Shown here piece after piece: positions 21,425 to 33,787 of a stretch of 64,000 bases of DNA. Positions within the stretch are counted from its first letter, which is position 1, and the number at the start of each line of letters is the position of its first letter. Source of the DNA: Strobilurus pachycystidiatus (Eukaryota; Basidiomycota; Agaricomycetes; Agaricales; Physalacriaceae); contig JAHLMK010000016.1 of assembly GCA_019915135.1 (NCBI GenBank), positions 434,001-498,000 on the forward strand. The letters are read 5' to 3'. The translations under genes and the position numbers were made by a program. Below the pieces are notes generated by a model. It was not told the DNA's origin. It searched no databases and saw only the letters and a list, made by a program, of their open reading frames with translations.

Positions 21425-21573
21425 GCGCGATGACTTCTATGACTTCCCACGAGCAGTACGACCTTGCTCCTGGTCTGAATCGGAGTCCGTCTCAGGGTCT
21501 GAGTCCGACGAGTACTCGTCTGCTCTGTTTGCCTTCTCCTTTCCTTTCCTCTTCTTCTTCTTTCGCTCCTCCT

Positions 21574-22488
21574 TCAATTCTCGACAATCCATGGTGTCGT
21601 GTGCACAGTCACCGTGCCGCTCGCAGTCCTCGCCTTGGACTTGGATGACTTGTGAGCCTTCAGTGCAGTCTTTGAAGTCGACGGTGTGGCAGCGGTGCTG
21701 GACGAGGTGCTACCAGTCTGAAGTGCTTCGGTGAGGCAGCGGGAGGATAGCTCTCGAACCTGAGACTTGGTGTAATCGCCGTCTCGTCGCGCGTATCCCA
21801 GTTGCGCATCCGCGGTAATTAGGCGCGCTGCCCGTAGCTCCCGTCGCCGTTCACGCTCCCTGGCAGTGTCTTGAAAGTTTTCGGTGTCGTTCTGAGGGTC
21901 ACCGTCGGCCTCGTCCATGCGCAGGTGCCAAAGAGCAAAATAGTCATGCTATGCGACGCCGGCCAGGTCGAGGCCCAGATCCATACCCCAGCGGGATGTG
22001 GCGGCAGGAGATGCGGCGAGGGTGTTAGACGGCGTCTTGGGCAATGGGGCAGGCGACGGTGCCAGTACTTCGACGTTGTGCGTGGGTAGATCCGGCAGGT
22101 CGGGACGCTGTATCACAGGCGCCGAGGCAGACTATGATGTTGTTGAGGTCGCCGTACTTTTCTGCGGATCCTGCGTTCTTCACGAGCTGCTGCTTCGCTT
22201 CGTTGCCGATGTACTGTTGCACGATGAGCGTGATGATGACCGGAAGGACGATAAACGCACCATCTCCTCGCCCTGCTGCACGCAACCTGGCGCTCGCCAT
22301 CCTCATTCCCCATTCCCTCCTGTTGGTGCGCGTCAATCCTCCGTTGTGCACGACGTGGGGAACACGCACCTCGTGTTCGCTCCACATGTCGCAGGCTTCT
22401 TCATGGTTGTGCTAGCGTCGTTGTTGTTGCTGGAGTCGTGGTTACGGTGAGAGAGTGATCGTCGTGAGGAGATGAGTGTTGAGTTCAT
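21574..22488 (-). pseudogene. copia gag remnant
   Basis: From an ATG at 22488, short frames carry a gag-like segment (an EW.MRM motif, then IGNEAKQQLVKNAGSAEK). A CCHC-type zinc-knuckle trace on the minus strand near 21570-21640 reads C-E-D-C...H-D-C-A-H-D-T-M-D-C. The pieces are in different frames, separated by stops. Confidence 0.5.
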
Positions 22489-22972
22489 TGTCATTGTTGG
22501 GCATCGTTCAACGAGAACGCTTTCGACAGCGTTATGGATGTCCGTATGAGTCGCGGCTTGTGTCGTCTCCCAGTGCACGCTCAACCGATGAGTGCACCGC
22601 GTCCCAGTCAGTTCCGGCTATGTTATCGTCGTAGTCAGCGTGGGCGCCGGAGACTTTGGTCGGTGAATGCATGGCCGCGAGTGGACGCGATCGACGTGGT
22701 GGTACTAGTAAAAAGACAAGGTCGATCAATCCCTCGCCTTTGCATAGACTTCCTGATATGGCAAATCGATGTCCCACATCGTCTCCATGCTGTTTTTGCT
22801 TGGATACCACGACATAGTGTTACGCCAACTCCCCTGCATAGCGGCCTTGGCTGTCATTTCGCACGCGAATTACGGTTCTCGCCCGCTGAATTCCAGAGTA
22901 GCTTAACGCACTGTGACGGAAATTCACGGGGGTCGTGCTAACCATCGTGCCACTCATATACCTTCCTTCTCG
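22489..22972. other. Spacer between copia gag and the Ulp1-like gene
   Basis: No gene is supportable. The 5' LTR of the copia remnant, if it survives, would lie here, together with the promoter of the downstream + strand gene. Confidence 0.4.
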
Positions 22973-25868
22973 ATGTCTGGCCGTAAACGTCCCCCACCCA
23001 CGGAAGAGTGTGTATAGATATTTCTTATTGTGTATCATGTCTTACTTCTCATGCAGGCAACGGCAACGTGCAAACGCTCTGAAACGAGAACCTAGGGCAA
23101 GGTAGGTGCCAACAAAGCCTTCAATCCACAAATTCATTGTGCTCTAGGAAACGGCTCGAAACCTTCGGAGCGGACGACATGATGGCCGTACAGCTCACTC
23201 CGGATAATATGGCAACAATGGCACGAAGAGGACGTCCCGCCCGCTATAAGAAAGGTTTGATCTACATTCGGAGGTATCTACATGGGCTGATCATGCAACA
23301 CATCAGAGCTTCCGTTACAGAGTGAACAGGCGTCGTTGCAGTCGCCATCCTTGGCTTTGCAGGGCTACTCTTCTTTCATGGTCTCCACTCATGTAGATTT
23401 CGAACATGCTTGTATCACTATCGACGCACCTATGTGCACTACGACTTCGAACGGCGACGGTGTTCCCGAAGCCATTCTTGATGTGGTGACTTCACCCAGC
23501 TCTCCTTCAGACAACACTTTGAACGGTGACGGCCTTGTCCCGTTCACTCCTCCTCCATCGATTTCATCCTGCCCATCCGCAGACAGCACTACGCCTTTGA
23601 TCGGCGACGTCGTTCCCGGAGCCACCCCTCATCTGGAGACTTCACCCATCTCTCCTCCAGACAGCATCTTACACGGCCATGGTATTCCCGTGTTCAGTCA
23701 TCCTCAGCCGACTTCGTCCACTCATCTCGCAGACAAAGCCTCAAATGGCGACGATGTTCACATGTCTCTCCTCTCACCCGCGACTTCACCCGTTCTTTCT
23801 CCAGACAACATCTCAAATGGGGATGATGTTCCCGTCTTTCCTCTGGCGACTTTACTCACCTCTCCTCTGGACAATGCCTCGAACGACGACGGTCTTCCTC
23901 CGTCCACTTTACTCACCCCTCCAGCAGAAGATGCATTGAATGGCGACGGTACTCCAGTCTTTGGTCCGGCGACTGTACTCGCCTCTCCTCTGGACAACGC
24001 CTCAAACGGCGACGGTCTTTCCGCATTCATCCTTCCTCCGACCACTTCACCCACCCCTCACGCAGAAAATGCATCGAATTGCAATGATGTTCCCATGTCG
24101 TTCCTCCCATCGGCGTCTCCGTCTACTCCTCTTCCAAACAACGCCTTTGATAGCGACTCTGATATCGTCACAGATAAGGATGATGTCCCCATGAGTCCAT
24201 TAACGGATCTGCCCGAGGAATATACCAGTGCCCCCCCTTCACCGTCTTTCAGTAACCTGTCTCTCCAACCGACACTGTCAGTCGGCGAGTTCCCGGAGGG
24301 CAGCCGGTCATCATCTTGCCCGCCTGACACCTCATCAGTCAACTGCGCACCGGGTGACCAATCTGCAATTGCAGTCGAGGAGTCCGTGGCAGAGACTCCT
24401 TTACGTGCTGCTGAATTGGACAATCAGGTTGACGTTGAAACGACTTCCTTTCCACCGAGCGAAGATTCCGCTAGTCCGACAGCTGTTTCGGCCCCGTTGG
24501 ATACACCTCCGTTACCAAGTACGATTCTTATTGTTCCATATTCCGTCAAATTTAATCCAGTCTAGGCGTAGAAATCATATCACAGCCCGCTGCGCAACTG
24601 TTAGCTTGGCTACGTACCGTCTACTGTGATGTTGACGGCAGGCCATCCATTCGGACAAATGCTGCAACTCATCTGGCTGCTCATACCGCCAAGATGGAAC
24701 AGTTATTCCCTACTCTGAACGCCGTCACCTTCTTCCAGCTGCGCGACCACATCCACTTCCTGGACCACTTCGTTCAAACTTATTCCAACGATGCATCTTC
24801 AGACACCATCAGCCTCTGCGCTGCTGCGCAACAATCTTCTGCCACCGTGCAGGCTCGTATCGTCACGAAGGCTGTCAGTCAAGCGGCAGCAAATAAGAAG
24901 ATCTTACAGTCGGTTCGTTGGTTTAGCGTGTCGTTGCTAAGGTCACTGATATCAACTGGTGTTCTCCCAGGTCTTTCGTCGTTGCGCACAAACTCTACAG
25001 GAAAGCAAGAACAACCGACACAATTTCACGCGCAACGACCTTCTCAAGTTGACGAGCGAAGCGCTTCTGAATGACTCTATTGTCAATGGTCTGCTCCTGA
25101 TATGGTTTGACGGCCACTACGTGGCAAGTCACCGTGTTGTTATCCTCACCACATACTTCGCTACCCGCTTTTTGTATGAGCTTAGCGACACTAGACCGAC
25201 GACTGTCCCATTGAAGAAAATACCAGAGGAGTTATTCGAGAAGGTCTTAAAAGATCGCCCACTTGTGGTATGAGCATGATCACAAAGCGTCGTCATCCCA
25301 CTGATATCCCTACAGGAAAACTTGGCAGAGCTTTCGGAGTGGCGGCGACTTATTATACCGATCAACAAAAGCGGGAACCATTGGATCAGTGTCGTTGTGG
25401 ACTTCAAAAAACCCTCCATCAGCATTTACGACAGCTGGTACCAGCGCCCAGGCGCAATGGAATGGAAACCAAAATCGGTGGATGGCGCTCTCATCAAAGT
25501 AGGTGTACCTTTGTGATATCTACATGTTGTTCACCCTTGTGTAAGATTGTTCGATCTCTCGTTGATCGCCTGTATATTCATTGTGGACTTTCGCCGATCA
25601 AATGGCAGCCTGCGACGCATTTTCGTACACATCCATTTGTAAGTGGGTTCTGTAACTTTGTCGATCCATGGCTCAGCGTTTGTAGACGCTCAGGCAGAGC
25701 AATGACATTGATTGTGGAGTGTACACGCTTCTAAGGATTCGCCAGCTCGTCTTTGGCGACAGATTGAACCCCATTGAATTATCTCCTCTATATCACTTTT
25801 CGCAGTCACCGTCGATGACATTCACAAGAGCGTTATTTATGTACGATATCTACAAACATTTCACATGA
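22973..25868 (+). CDS. Ulp1-like cysteine protease (C48 family)
   Basis: Nine exons join in phase to 833 aa: 22973-23007, 23057-23101, 23148-23254, 23307-24518, 24566-24912, 24971-25267, 25316-25498, 25546-25638 and 25686-25868. The C-terminal 230 residues carry the Ulp1/SENP core: LNDSIVNGLL for substrate handling, LIIPINKSGNHW with H703, IYDSW with D720, then Q777 and C783 in RQSNDIDCGVY. All catalytic residues are present. Such enzymes cut SUMO or related modifiers from proteins; in fungi, many divergent members are also encoded by transposons. The N-terminus is basic (MSGRKRPPP, RQRQRANALKREPRARKR, ARRGRPARYKK), suggesting nuclear localisation, and is followed by a long repetitive Ser/Pro/Asp linker. 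The gene runs tail-to-tail with the next gene, 202 bp apart. Whether it is a host or transposon-derived protease is open. Confidence 0.85.
23430..24140 (+). repeat. Coding repeats in the Ulp1-like linker
   Basis: About ten diverged repeats of 20-30 residues, each with an (N/D)ASNGD(D/G) core, a hydrophobic-proline segment and a SPxDN closing motif, form the linker before the protease domain. At DNA level the recurring element is the tcgaacGGCGACGGt-type block. Expansion and contraction of such a minisatellite would change linker length between strains. Confidence 0.7.
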
Positions 25869-26070
25869 TGAGGGTTTGCTACACAAGCATTTGGCAAATG
25901 ACAATTCAATTGCAATTGGACACAACTAATCGAGACTACAGAACTATTCGATGGCGTAGATATACGACTTTTTTGGAGCGGAGACGGTAGCAAAGGGACA
26001 TGGTGCAGGTACAAGAGAGCGATATAAAAGCAGATACAGAAGACGGAATACAAGTACGTAGCAGGTGAGA

Positions 26071-29000
26071 TCAGTCGACAAATGAGTCCAAGATATGTGT
26101 GTGCAAGGGCAAGTCTTTCGCAGTTCCCTCATCCTTCTTACGAAGACCCAGCAAGACGACGCACTGGACATTGAAGGCAAAGGTTTCCCCATACTGCTGT
26201 TTATCCTTCTTCATCCACGTCTGAACTGAGTGTACAATGAGTACAAGGGCGTCCACCGGAAGCTCAGTGTTGCCGTTTCCGAACACTGGCCAACCGGCTG
26301 GGTCCGATGCCAGGCGGGCGAAATCCTGGTCTGTGAAGGCAAACGGCTTATACTTGCCTGCACCTCTACCGTCATAGATGGGAACTACTCGCTAGTTTAG
26401 AAAAAGGTCGTCATGCATAAACAATTGACATACTGGCGTCATCGAAGCCGGCAACCTGGAATTGTGGTACATAACGCAGGCTTGCCTGACTCTGTGCACC
26501 AAGGGGATTGACGAAGGCCCGACGGGGTGAAGCTTGCATCGCTGATGCAATGTCAGCGGTGGATCCGGGTACTTCGAGCGTGTTCCCGGGCTTCGGTGGC
26601 GCAGGAGGAACTGGAAAAGCATGAAGATCAAATCAAAGTTGAGGAAAGTCTAGACGTACTTTTCATTGGCCACACAGGCCAAGGCTTGTCGGGTCCACTC
26701 TTCTGCAAATCGGAAGTGTACTTCGCCATGGTCGTCGCCACATAGTAAGCGTAGACATTGTCTCCGGCGTTCTGAATACAAGCAGACTCCAATCCGCTGT
26801 TCTTGTTGAAAACCTTCGCAAGGACAGAATTCGCCAGACGCTCCTCCTGGGTAAAAGGTGCAAAGGCTATTCCTCTTGTAGAAGAAGAGGGCGGCTTGGG
26901 GAACCTACCACGAAGACATGATACGACAACGGTAGCCAAGGTGCAGGCAAGCGGAGTACGCTCAGATCCCTGGAAGGCTAAACGCGATCCAATAGTGGAA
27001 TTCGTAGTGTTGTACGGCTTTACCCGCAGGATGGCGGGGTCCACGCGAGCTAGGTGGATATAATCGCCCGACCGTTCAAAGGTCAAACCCAGGAAAATCG
27101 TCCTATGCGGTAATGAGTTTCGCGAAGAACGAACAGTAGTGTTAGCTTACGCGATGTTCGCTCGACTGTAGTGTTCTCCACACTGTTGCAAATCCGTCCT
27201 GTAGACCAAGAGTTTGCGGTCTTGGGTATAAGATGCGGCAAACTCGCAAAACCTGAAGCATGTCGTTGAGAGCTGTGTCATGACATCAAATGCTAATCAC
27301 ATACGGTAAGTTCTTATTCGGAACATCTTTGTAGAGCTTGCGAGCAGCAAACTCAGGTAGCATGACGGGCTGAGACCCCGGTCCAGCTGCCTTGAACGGA
27401 TTCTCGTGGGCAAGGTCTCCCTCATAGGCACCAACTGTTAATGGGTCAGACGAGAGTATATCGGCAAAAGTAGTAGACTCACAATCAGAAGGCTTATCAG
27501 AGTCAGTGGCCCCAGATGGCTCTGGTGCGAGACCGCCGTTGACTTCAAGACCGTTATCCGGTTGCTGATTGTCCAAGTTCATGGGTAAACCCGGCCCTTC
27601 GTCAACAGCTCTGGCCTTTCCCTTATCGACGGCAACAGGAGGGAGAGATTCGGTGGACGTTTCAGTGGAGATGAAGGCCGCCGAGTCAACTTGGGCAGGC
27701 TCTGAGGCACTCGCGTTAGATACAGATTGGAAACCTGTGAGATACGTGACAATGAGAACAATAGTCGTACCAAGAGAGGTATGCCACATACCCGTCATTG
27801 GGTCCTCAGGTAGACCATCGTCACTATCATCAACACGGGGACGCTTAGACCTGGAGACAAGAATCAAAGATTAGGAGTGATGTTCAAATCAGTACCGATG
27901 GCTTACATAGAGCCTAATGAGACAGATGGGACATCGTTGCCAGTACTGTCCCGTTTCTTGCGCTTTAGGTTCTTGAAATCTTGGAGATCGTTCGTCGAAA
28001 TGCCGTAGTGAGTCTCCAGTAGAGCCAGCATAGCTGGCGTGAAGCTGGAAACCGAGTCCATGTCGACAGCAGACTCGCCACTGTCCGAGCACAAATCGAT
28101 GACCTCGTCATTTGTGTCGTTACCAGCTTCATCGTGGTCTACATCGTCCTCGACAATGAAACCATCGAGGTCGTACCCATGCTTGGATTGGGGAAGGGCG
28201 GAATCGTCCTCGGTTGTCTCCGGTCCGCTCAGCTCTTCAGCCTCGCCATTGTCTTCAACTGCTTCATCGTCTATTAGCTTTTCTCCTCTGGGGAATCTAC
28301 AACGGCTATTAGAGCTAAATCAATGAATATAACTATAAAACTTACAGTTCATCCGCGATGGACTCGACAATTTTGCCTGGTTTTTTCCTAGTGGGCAAAT
28401 CAGCAAATACGAAACCGGAAATCATACTTAAACTTACACTTTTTTGGCCGCCAACTGCGGTCGGTCACTCGGCTCTATCTTGATAGTTTGCTCAACAGGT
28501 TCGGTCTTGATCTTCGAAGGCCTGAGAAGAGTCAGATGGCGGTCAACAAGAAATAAAAGAGCAACTCACAGAGGAGCAAGACTAGTTGCCATAGCCTTAC
28601 GTTTCACGAGGATTTTGAGACGAGAGACTTCTTTCTCCGCATCAAGCAGACGTTGCCGTTCGTCTCTGGAACGACGGTGTACAGCCTCAATTGTGGGAGA
28701 GCCCGGCGCCCTCACAGCATCTTGTCTTAGCTCGAGTGGGGAGCGAAGAGCTACCGCAGAAGGTACGGGCATACCCTTGTATGAGGGTTGACCTGAAGCG
28801 ACGGTGGGAGTAAGCTCTTTCAGAGCAGTCGACACTATGGCAAGCGTACTCCTCTTAACAGGACTTGGGGCAGCAGAAGCAGGAGGTGCAAAGGCGTCGA
28901 GGAAGTCGTTCTCGATAAGAGCTTTCTGAACTACTGCGAGAGTGCTTGACTTTGCCGGAAAGATAGACGGTTGTTGGGCTTGTCTGACAATCACGTATGA

Positions 29001-29838
29001 GGAGGGTTAAAGAGAGCGAATAGAAGAAGAAACTCACGGAGTACAAGGAGCGGCGTTGGTTCCTTTTTTGTCAGAACGATTTGGACTACAAAGAGTTGAG
29101 TGTTGGTCAGATGAGTTGTGAATAACAACTTACGAGACTGTAGCCCGAGAGACATCTTGCGTTGGGGGAACAGATTTCGACGCAGGAGCAGGTGGCTCCA
29201 CGGTACAAGTCCCAAACATGTCGGATAGCATATCGTCCACAACCGCGACCTTATGAATGGCTTCGGAGGCCTGTACATGAGCCGGATCCGTACGAACAGG
29301 AGTGGCAGGTGTCGAATGGGATGCATTGGTCAAGACACGCGGCTGGGGTAGGAGAGAATGAGCAGTAGGTCCCGCAATACTCGCACTGGTAACAACGTCA
29401 CATTCAACACTATGAAGAAGATATGTTGCTTACCCTAGTGCAGAAGGCGTAGCAGCGGTACTCAGGGGCAATGAGAAGGAAACAACTGGTTGAGACATAG
29501 GAACTGTAGCCGTTGATGGAAGAGACGATCCGGTCGGCTGTGTGCGGTTCTTGGCCGCACCAAGCAGGGTTTGAACGTCGAGACTAGGTAAGAGTTAGTC
29601 GTCATTGATGAAGGAGGACAGAGTGTCGTACTTTTTAGCACCAGCATCACTGGCACGCTCGAGGAATTCAATGAACACGGCGTCCATATTGAACCTACAA
29701 ATATGCACATAATCAGAGACTTGTCGACGATAAAACATGAAGGCCAACTTACCCCTGTTCTGGGAGCATGTCCAATAGGGTATTTTTCTGAGATTTGCCG
29801 CCGCGTCCACGACCACGACCACGACCAGTAGGTGCCAT
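26071..29838 (-). CDS. Large nuclear-type protein of unknown function, ~14 exons
   Basis: I do not recognise a named domain. From the ATG at 29838 an in-phase exon chain can be followed: 29838-29753, 29694-29632, 29583-29434, 29409-29134, 29085-29038, 28983-28570, 28521-28438, 28387-28346, 28296-27907, 27850-27792, then 27734 onward to a stop at 26071. It opens with an RGRGRGRGGK tract, continues through Ser/Pro/Ala-rich sequence, then a short charged helix likely to form a coiled coil (SRDERQRLLDAEKEVSRLK). Two SUMO-consensus sites (IKTEP, IKIEP) and a strongly acidic stretch with a SIM-like VIDLCSDSGE follow. The C-terminal third looks folded (FCEFAASYTQDRKLLVYRTD, YVPQFQVAGFDD, WPVFGNG). 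The junction near 27300 is unclear: the only in-phase intron is about 28-32 nt, so a frameshift is possible. Confidence 0.6.
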
Positions 29839-30168
29839 AGGCAAGAGAGAGTGATGGGGAAATAAAGAGACACCTCTCCGTGATTATAACGCGTTTGCGA
29901 TATAAGGAGAAGCACACATGCTCCGTTGTCACAGGAGAGAAGACCTCAAATAATGAGCATCCCAAGGTCACAAGGACAGTGCAGATCATTGGAGTAACTT
30001 GTCAAAGGAAACCGGCGCTGCTAACTGCGATGCGACGCCAAAGCTAGAAGGCCTATTCGCACTAGAATGAGCATGTATTGTCCTCGCACTAGAATGGGAA
30101 CGTACTATCCGAGGCCAATTCGTACTTGAGGGATGAGTACTTTGGCTCATACGACAGAGACTTCAACA
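29839..30168. promoter_or_regulatory. Shared divergent promoter interval
   Basis: Two start codons on opposite strands face away from this 330-bp interval. It contains a short near-repeat (cgcactagaatga.catgta / cgcactagaatgg.aacgta at about 30058-30105). No TATA box is clear. Confidence 0.45.
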
Positions 30169-31326
30169 ATGGATGCTTTCTACAATCGCGAAGCAGCCGG
30201 TAAGCGCAAATTTTGTATGGCGCAGTCAATCTACTAAAGAGGACTGTTAGTTATCAAGGTCTACGATATTATTGCTGAACGCTGCAAAGACAAGGATAAT
30301 CACCTGAGTAACGAAGCTCAGGTCGGTCCCTCTCTCGTTTCATGCTTGGATAGAACTGAGCTATGTAGGTTCAAGACATTATGAATAGCGAGACTCGACT
30401 GGGAGATGACCAGATTACTTGGCGTCTGACAGGAAAGGACGACATGGAGACCACCGAGAAGTGCTTCGTGATGAACGGCATTCTCGTCGCCGCAGAGTTG
30501 CCGCCTATTTTGAAAGCTCCAAGGTAAGTAACGGCCGATACGTAGATATTGCGCTGAATATATTGTAGAATTCGTGGTCGCGTGTTGCAGGAAACTGTAC
30601 AGATCTGTGGACTTGGGGACGCCTCATTTTTTCAGGCAATCAAGACAATCCGAGAGGCCTACATCAAGTTTGAGCGTGTTTTTCCAAGCGGAACTTTGGA
30701 GCCATGGCAATTTAGCACCTTCGAGAACTTTCCTGCCGTCGACGCTGCAAACAGGTACTTCGAAGGAGCTCAGGATGACGACGGAAAAGTGCCTGTTGCT
30801 TTCACGTATGGAGTTGATCCCAAGAATATTCTCCAGGACATTGCGGATCGAGATAATCTGAAGCACACAGATGATAATCGGGTCCTGTTTTATGTTATGA
30901 GACGTGTCGAAGATGACAAAAAGTATGTGTGTTATATGTTTCTGTGACGGTGATACTTACAAGAGGGTTAGATTCGAGGTTTTGGAACCACAGGCGTTTC
31001 GACTGGGCGATCTTGTAGAAATCAAGGTATCTATCTTCGTCGTACCCCTCAAAACGGATAGACGCAAGAAGGATGGAGGAAGTGCACTGTTAAGTGTAGC
31101 CCCTTACAAGTGGCGCATGCGTCTCAAGTTGCGAGCTGTCGTACAGATTGATGGAACTTTGGTCAATGTGAGTCCTTTTGTGATACGTACGAGAAACAGC
31201 AGAATATTTACCGCTATGTAGGATGCAAAGCGTCTCCGTACAGAAGATGCAGACTTGAGAGCGTCCACTGGGATTAAGAAGGCCGCGGGTACCGGGGAGA
31301 CCATGAAGCGCAAGTACGAGTATTAG
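30169..31326 (+). CDS. Conserved fungal protein of unknown function, 305 aa
   Basis: Six exons join in phase: 30169-30199, 30251-30321, 30369-30523, 30569-30922, 30966-31167 and 31222-31326. I recognise no enzyme domain. The core reads GVDPKNILQDIADRDNLKHTDDNRVLFY, then an EVLEPQAFRLGDLVEIKVSIFVVPLK strand-rich segment and ...KWRMRLKLRAVVQID. This resembles, from memory and without a search, a large agaricomycete family of small hypothetical proteins with an HTEDN...Y and VGDIVE(I/V)Q pattern. The last exon is charged and lysine-rich, possibly a nuclear signal. There is no membrane segment or signal peptide. It is divergent from the large unrecognised gene on its left. Confidence 0.65.
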
Positions 31327-31837
31327 ACATCAGACATGCATTGTGGGGTGAAAGAGGAAATGTGTCATTAGTCATAGCCGAGAGATATAGGGACATGCAA
31401 GTACCATATTGAGTCATGTTGGAAATAAGAATACCAAATCCGGCCAGTATAATAACATCGGTGCCACGTAATTAAAGCCGTACCGTTCGGCTAGAAAGAG
31501 GTGATCAAGATGAGAACAAGGGAAGCAGCCGAACGAGAGTGGATCAAGATGTCAAGGCAATCCAATTGAGAAGGATCCAAGTGACAATTCCAGACTAACT
31601 GAGCAGTGTTGTCGTAAGTTTGTACTTAGCACGGCCACAAAAAGAATGAGGGACATGTAAATGCCATTTTGGAGATAGGCAGACATGGGAATACTATATG
31701 GAGCTATGTTGGACACAAGAATACCTATTTGGGACTGTACATCAAAATTCGTAGTACGAGTTCAAATTGATCAAGATGAAGAAGCCAGGTAAGAAGGAGT
31801 AAAATCTAGGCTACAACAAGGCGTAATCCCACTGCAC
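31327..31837. other. Spacer with imperfect direct repeat
   Basis: No gene is seen. Two imperfect copies of an agggacatg.aa.t.ccat...catgttgga...aagaatacc string lie at about 31389-31437 and 31646-31725, both in the 3' flank of the 305-aa gene. Confidence 0.4.
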
Positions 31838-33590
31838 CTAACTGATAATGTACCTCTCCGCGTAGACCGTGGCTAAAGGGCATGTTTCAGTGCATGCTGA
31901 TGCCAATTCCTGCAGTGTTTCCCAACACATCTCGCAGGAGTGAGTAGCATTGCTCCACGGTAACTGCATGTTCGAGAAGGTGATAGGAACATCCATGGGC
32001 CGGTGGTTATTGTGACCAGTCGGCTCGAAGGGCTCCGGCAGCAGGCCGTAAGGGAAGGCCTCCACAAGGGAGTGGTGGACATGGTCTGATCCCGAAGGGG
32101 CGACAACGACGGACAGTCTTCTGTTAATGCCTTTCCACGACGCAAGAAAGGCAAACACCCAGCCAAAGTTAAGCAACGGAAGCGTGATGTGCAGATCGGA
32201 AACGTTGGGAAGTTCAGGAAAGTGGAAACGCGCAAGATAGTTGCCATCGATGATATCGGAGTCAACTAAACATCAAAATTCATAAAGATCAATTTCGACA
32301 TGACTCAAGAGAAGACGTACTGAGTGTCAAGCGAATCTTTTGAAGAAAGGCCCTGATAGAGCATCCTTCGAGGATTATCCTGAAGGCGGGCAACTGATGT
32401 GTGGTGATGGTGATAGTCACTTCTCGCAGATTCCTGATGCTCGTGCGATGTGGAAAGGAACGGCCAGGTATGACACAAGCAACAAGCGCCGCCTGCAGAT
32501 CGGATAGAGCAGACATCGAATCACAAAAGGGGACAGAGGAGTCTGTGTCATCATCGTCGCGATCAGTACGGATTGTACCATCGGGACGTTGAGTGAAGTC
32601 TACAGTCAGGAATCGAAGTGTACGAGTGGGATTCTCCAAAGATACAATGGATTCCTCTTCTGCGATGTTGGATAAGCCGTAGAGGGCATACCAAAGTTGC
32701 ATGATATGTGAGTTACGTTGAAGGTAGGCTCGAGGAATGGACTAGGAATATAGTCAGACAGGACTCAGGAAAACGGAGAAAGACATTACCATATGACCCC
32801 CCAGATTATTATGAAACGTCAGAGTCTGAAGCTTGGTGTGTGGAGCCAAGAGACCTTGGAGCGAGTGGCCTTCAAAAAAGGTGCAGTTTTGAACGGTCAA
32901 AGACGTGACAGATGCCGTGAGGAAGAAGGCGGGATAAAGATGAATATGGAGTAGGCGGATTTCGGAAACCCAAGGTGCGAACCCAAGCCACCAGCAGGGA
33001 TCTGATGGTGAGAGCGGCCAACCGTCCATTGTGATGCGCTTGACCCGTCTGTAGGTCTTGTTGCGAGATAAGAGAGCACAGAGAGCAGTAGTTTCCGCCC
33101 ACGCGTCAGTGTAAACATTCTGTAAATCATCTCCCGTGAGTGACGTCCAACAGAGGGTCCGACGTAGATATATGTAGGCGTGAGTGACCGGTGTTGTTGC
33201 CGCTCGCCAGCTACGAGACACTAGGCGCAGTGTGAGAGCGTCGGGGAAAGGAAGCATAGTGGCTATCTCATTCTTCAACTCCCATGGTACAAGGCCCTCC
33301 GTAGAGGTAGCGTTCGAAGGAGGCAGAGGTAGCATAATGGTAACTGTCAAGCAAAGGATCAGGAAAGATAGTAGAAAGCCACGTAAGAAGGTTTGACTTA
33401 CAGCGGTCTCTTCGAACATGATCATTCCGCACTTTGTACTGTGCCGTGTCACCTGTCATATGTGAGATAGGTAGATATCAGAGAGACATGGGAGAACCAT
33501 ACCGTTATAGAGACTGACAAGATTAGTATCAATCTCTTCCACTGTAGAGCCTAGAGACGAAGTCGGCAATGATGACGGCCAGGAAGACAT
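31838..33590 (-). CDS. F-box-like protein (diverged subfamily), 513 aa
   Basis: Five exons join in phase: 33590-33503, 33452-33402, 33343-32790, 32741-32321 and 32265-31838. A F-box-like helical segment (EGLVPWELKNEIATMLPFPDALTLRLVSRSWRAA) lies near residues 60-95, followed by strand-helix stretches typical of LRR-type adaptors (VKRITMDGWPLS, SVTSLTVQNC, LQTLTFHNN). It shares a layout with the gene at 34.4-36.2 kb: CWWLGFAPWVSEIRLL versus CWWSNFLPNVQRVEIL, and FEGHSLQGLLAPHTKL versus FEEHSLQNLLAPWSRL. These two are therefore a tandem pair, distinct from the MSAA-type F-box family elsewhere in the window. A role as an SCF adaptor is inferred; the target is unknown. Confidence 0.7.
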
Positions 33591-33787
33591 GGCTGCTGAA
33601 CGGACACAATTCTCTGGGAGCGACTTTTAAGAAAGCGCAGATCAGGTACTGTATGGAATAGGAAACGCCAGAGAAGGGAGGGTAAACAGCGCTTCGAAGG
33701 TCAAGAAGAGTTCAGTGCAGGCTGTTGTCCCACATGGACAAGAAGCGTTTAAATAATCAGGTTTCAATACTGCTACTTACTTCAACC

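Larger units (their letters stand above)
19364..22488 (-). mobile_element. Ty1/copia LTR retrotransposon, decayed
   Basis: Reading right to left on the minus strand, gag, protease, integrase, reverse transcriptase and RNase H remnants follow in copia order. All carry frameshifts or internal deletions, so the element cannot encode a working polyprotein. I could not identify paired LTRs. Confidence 0.8.

Noticed and set aside
19364..22488. An intact copia retrotransposon
   Set aside because: Integrase, reverse transcriptase and RNase H carry internal deletions and the frames are broken; no LTR pair was found.
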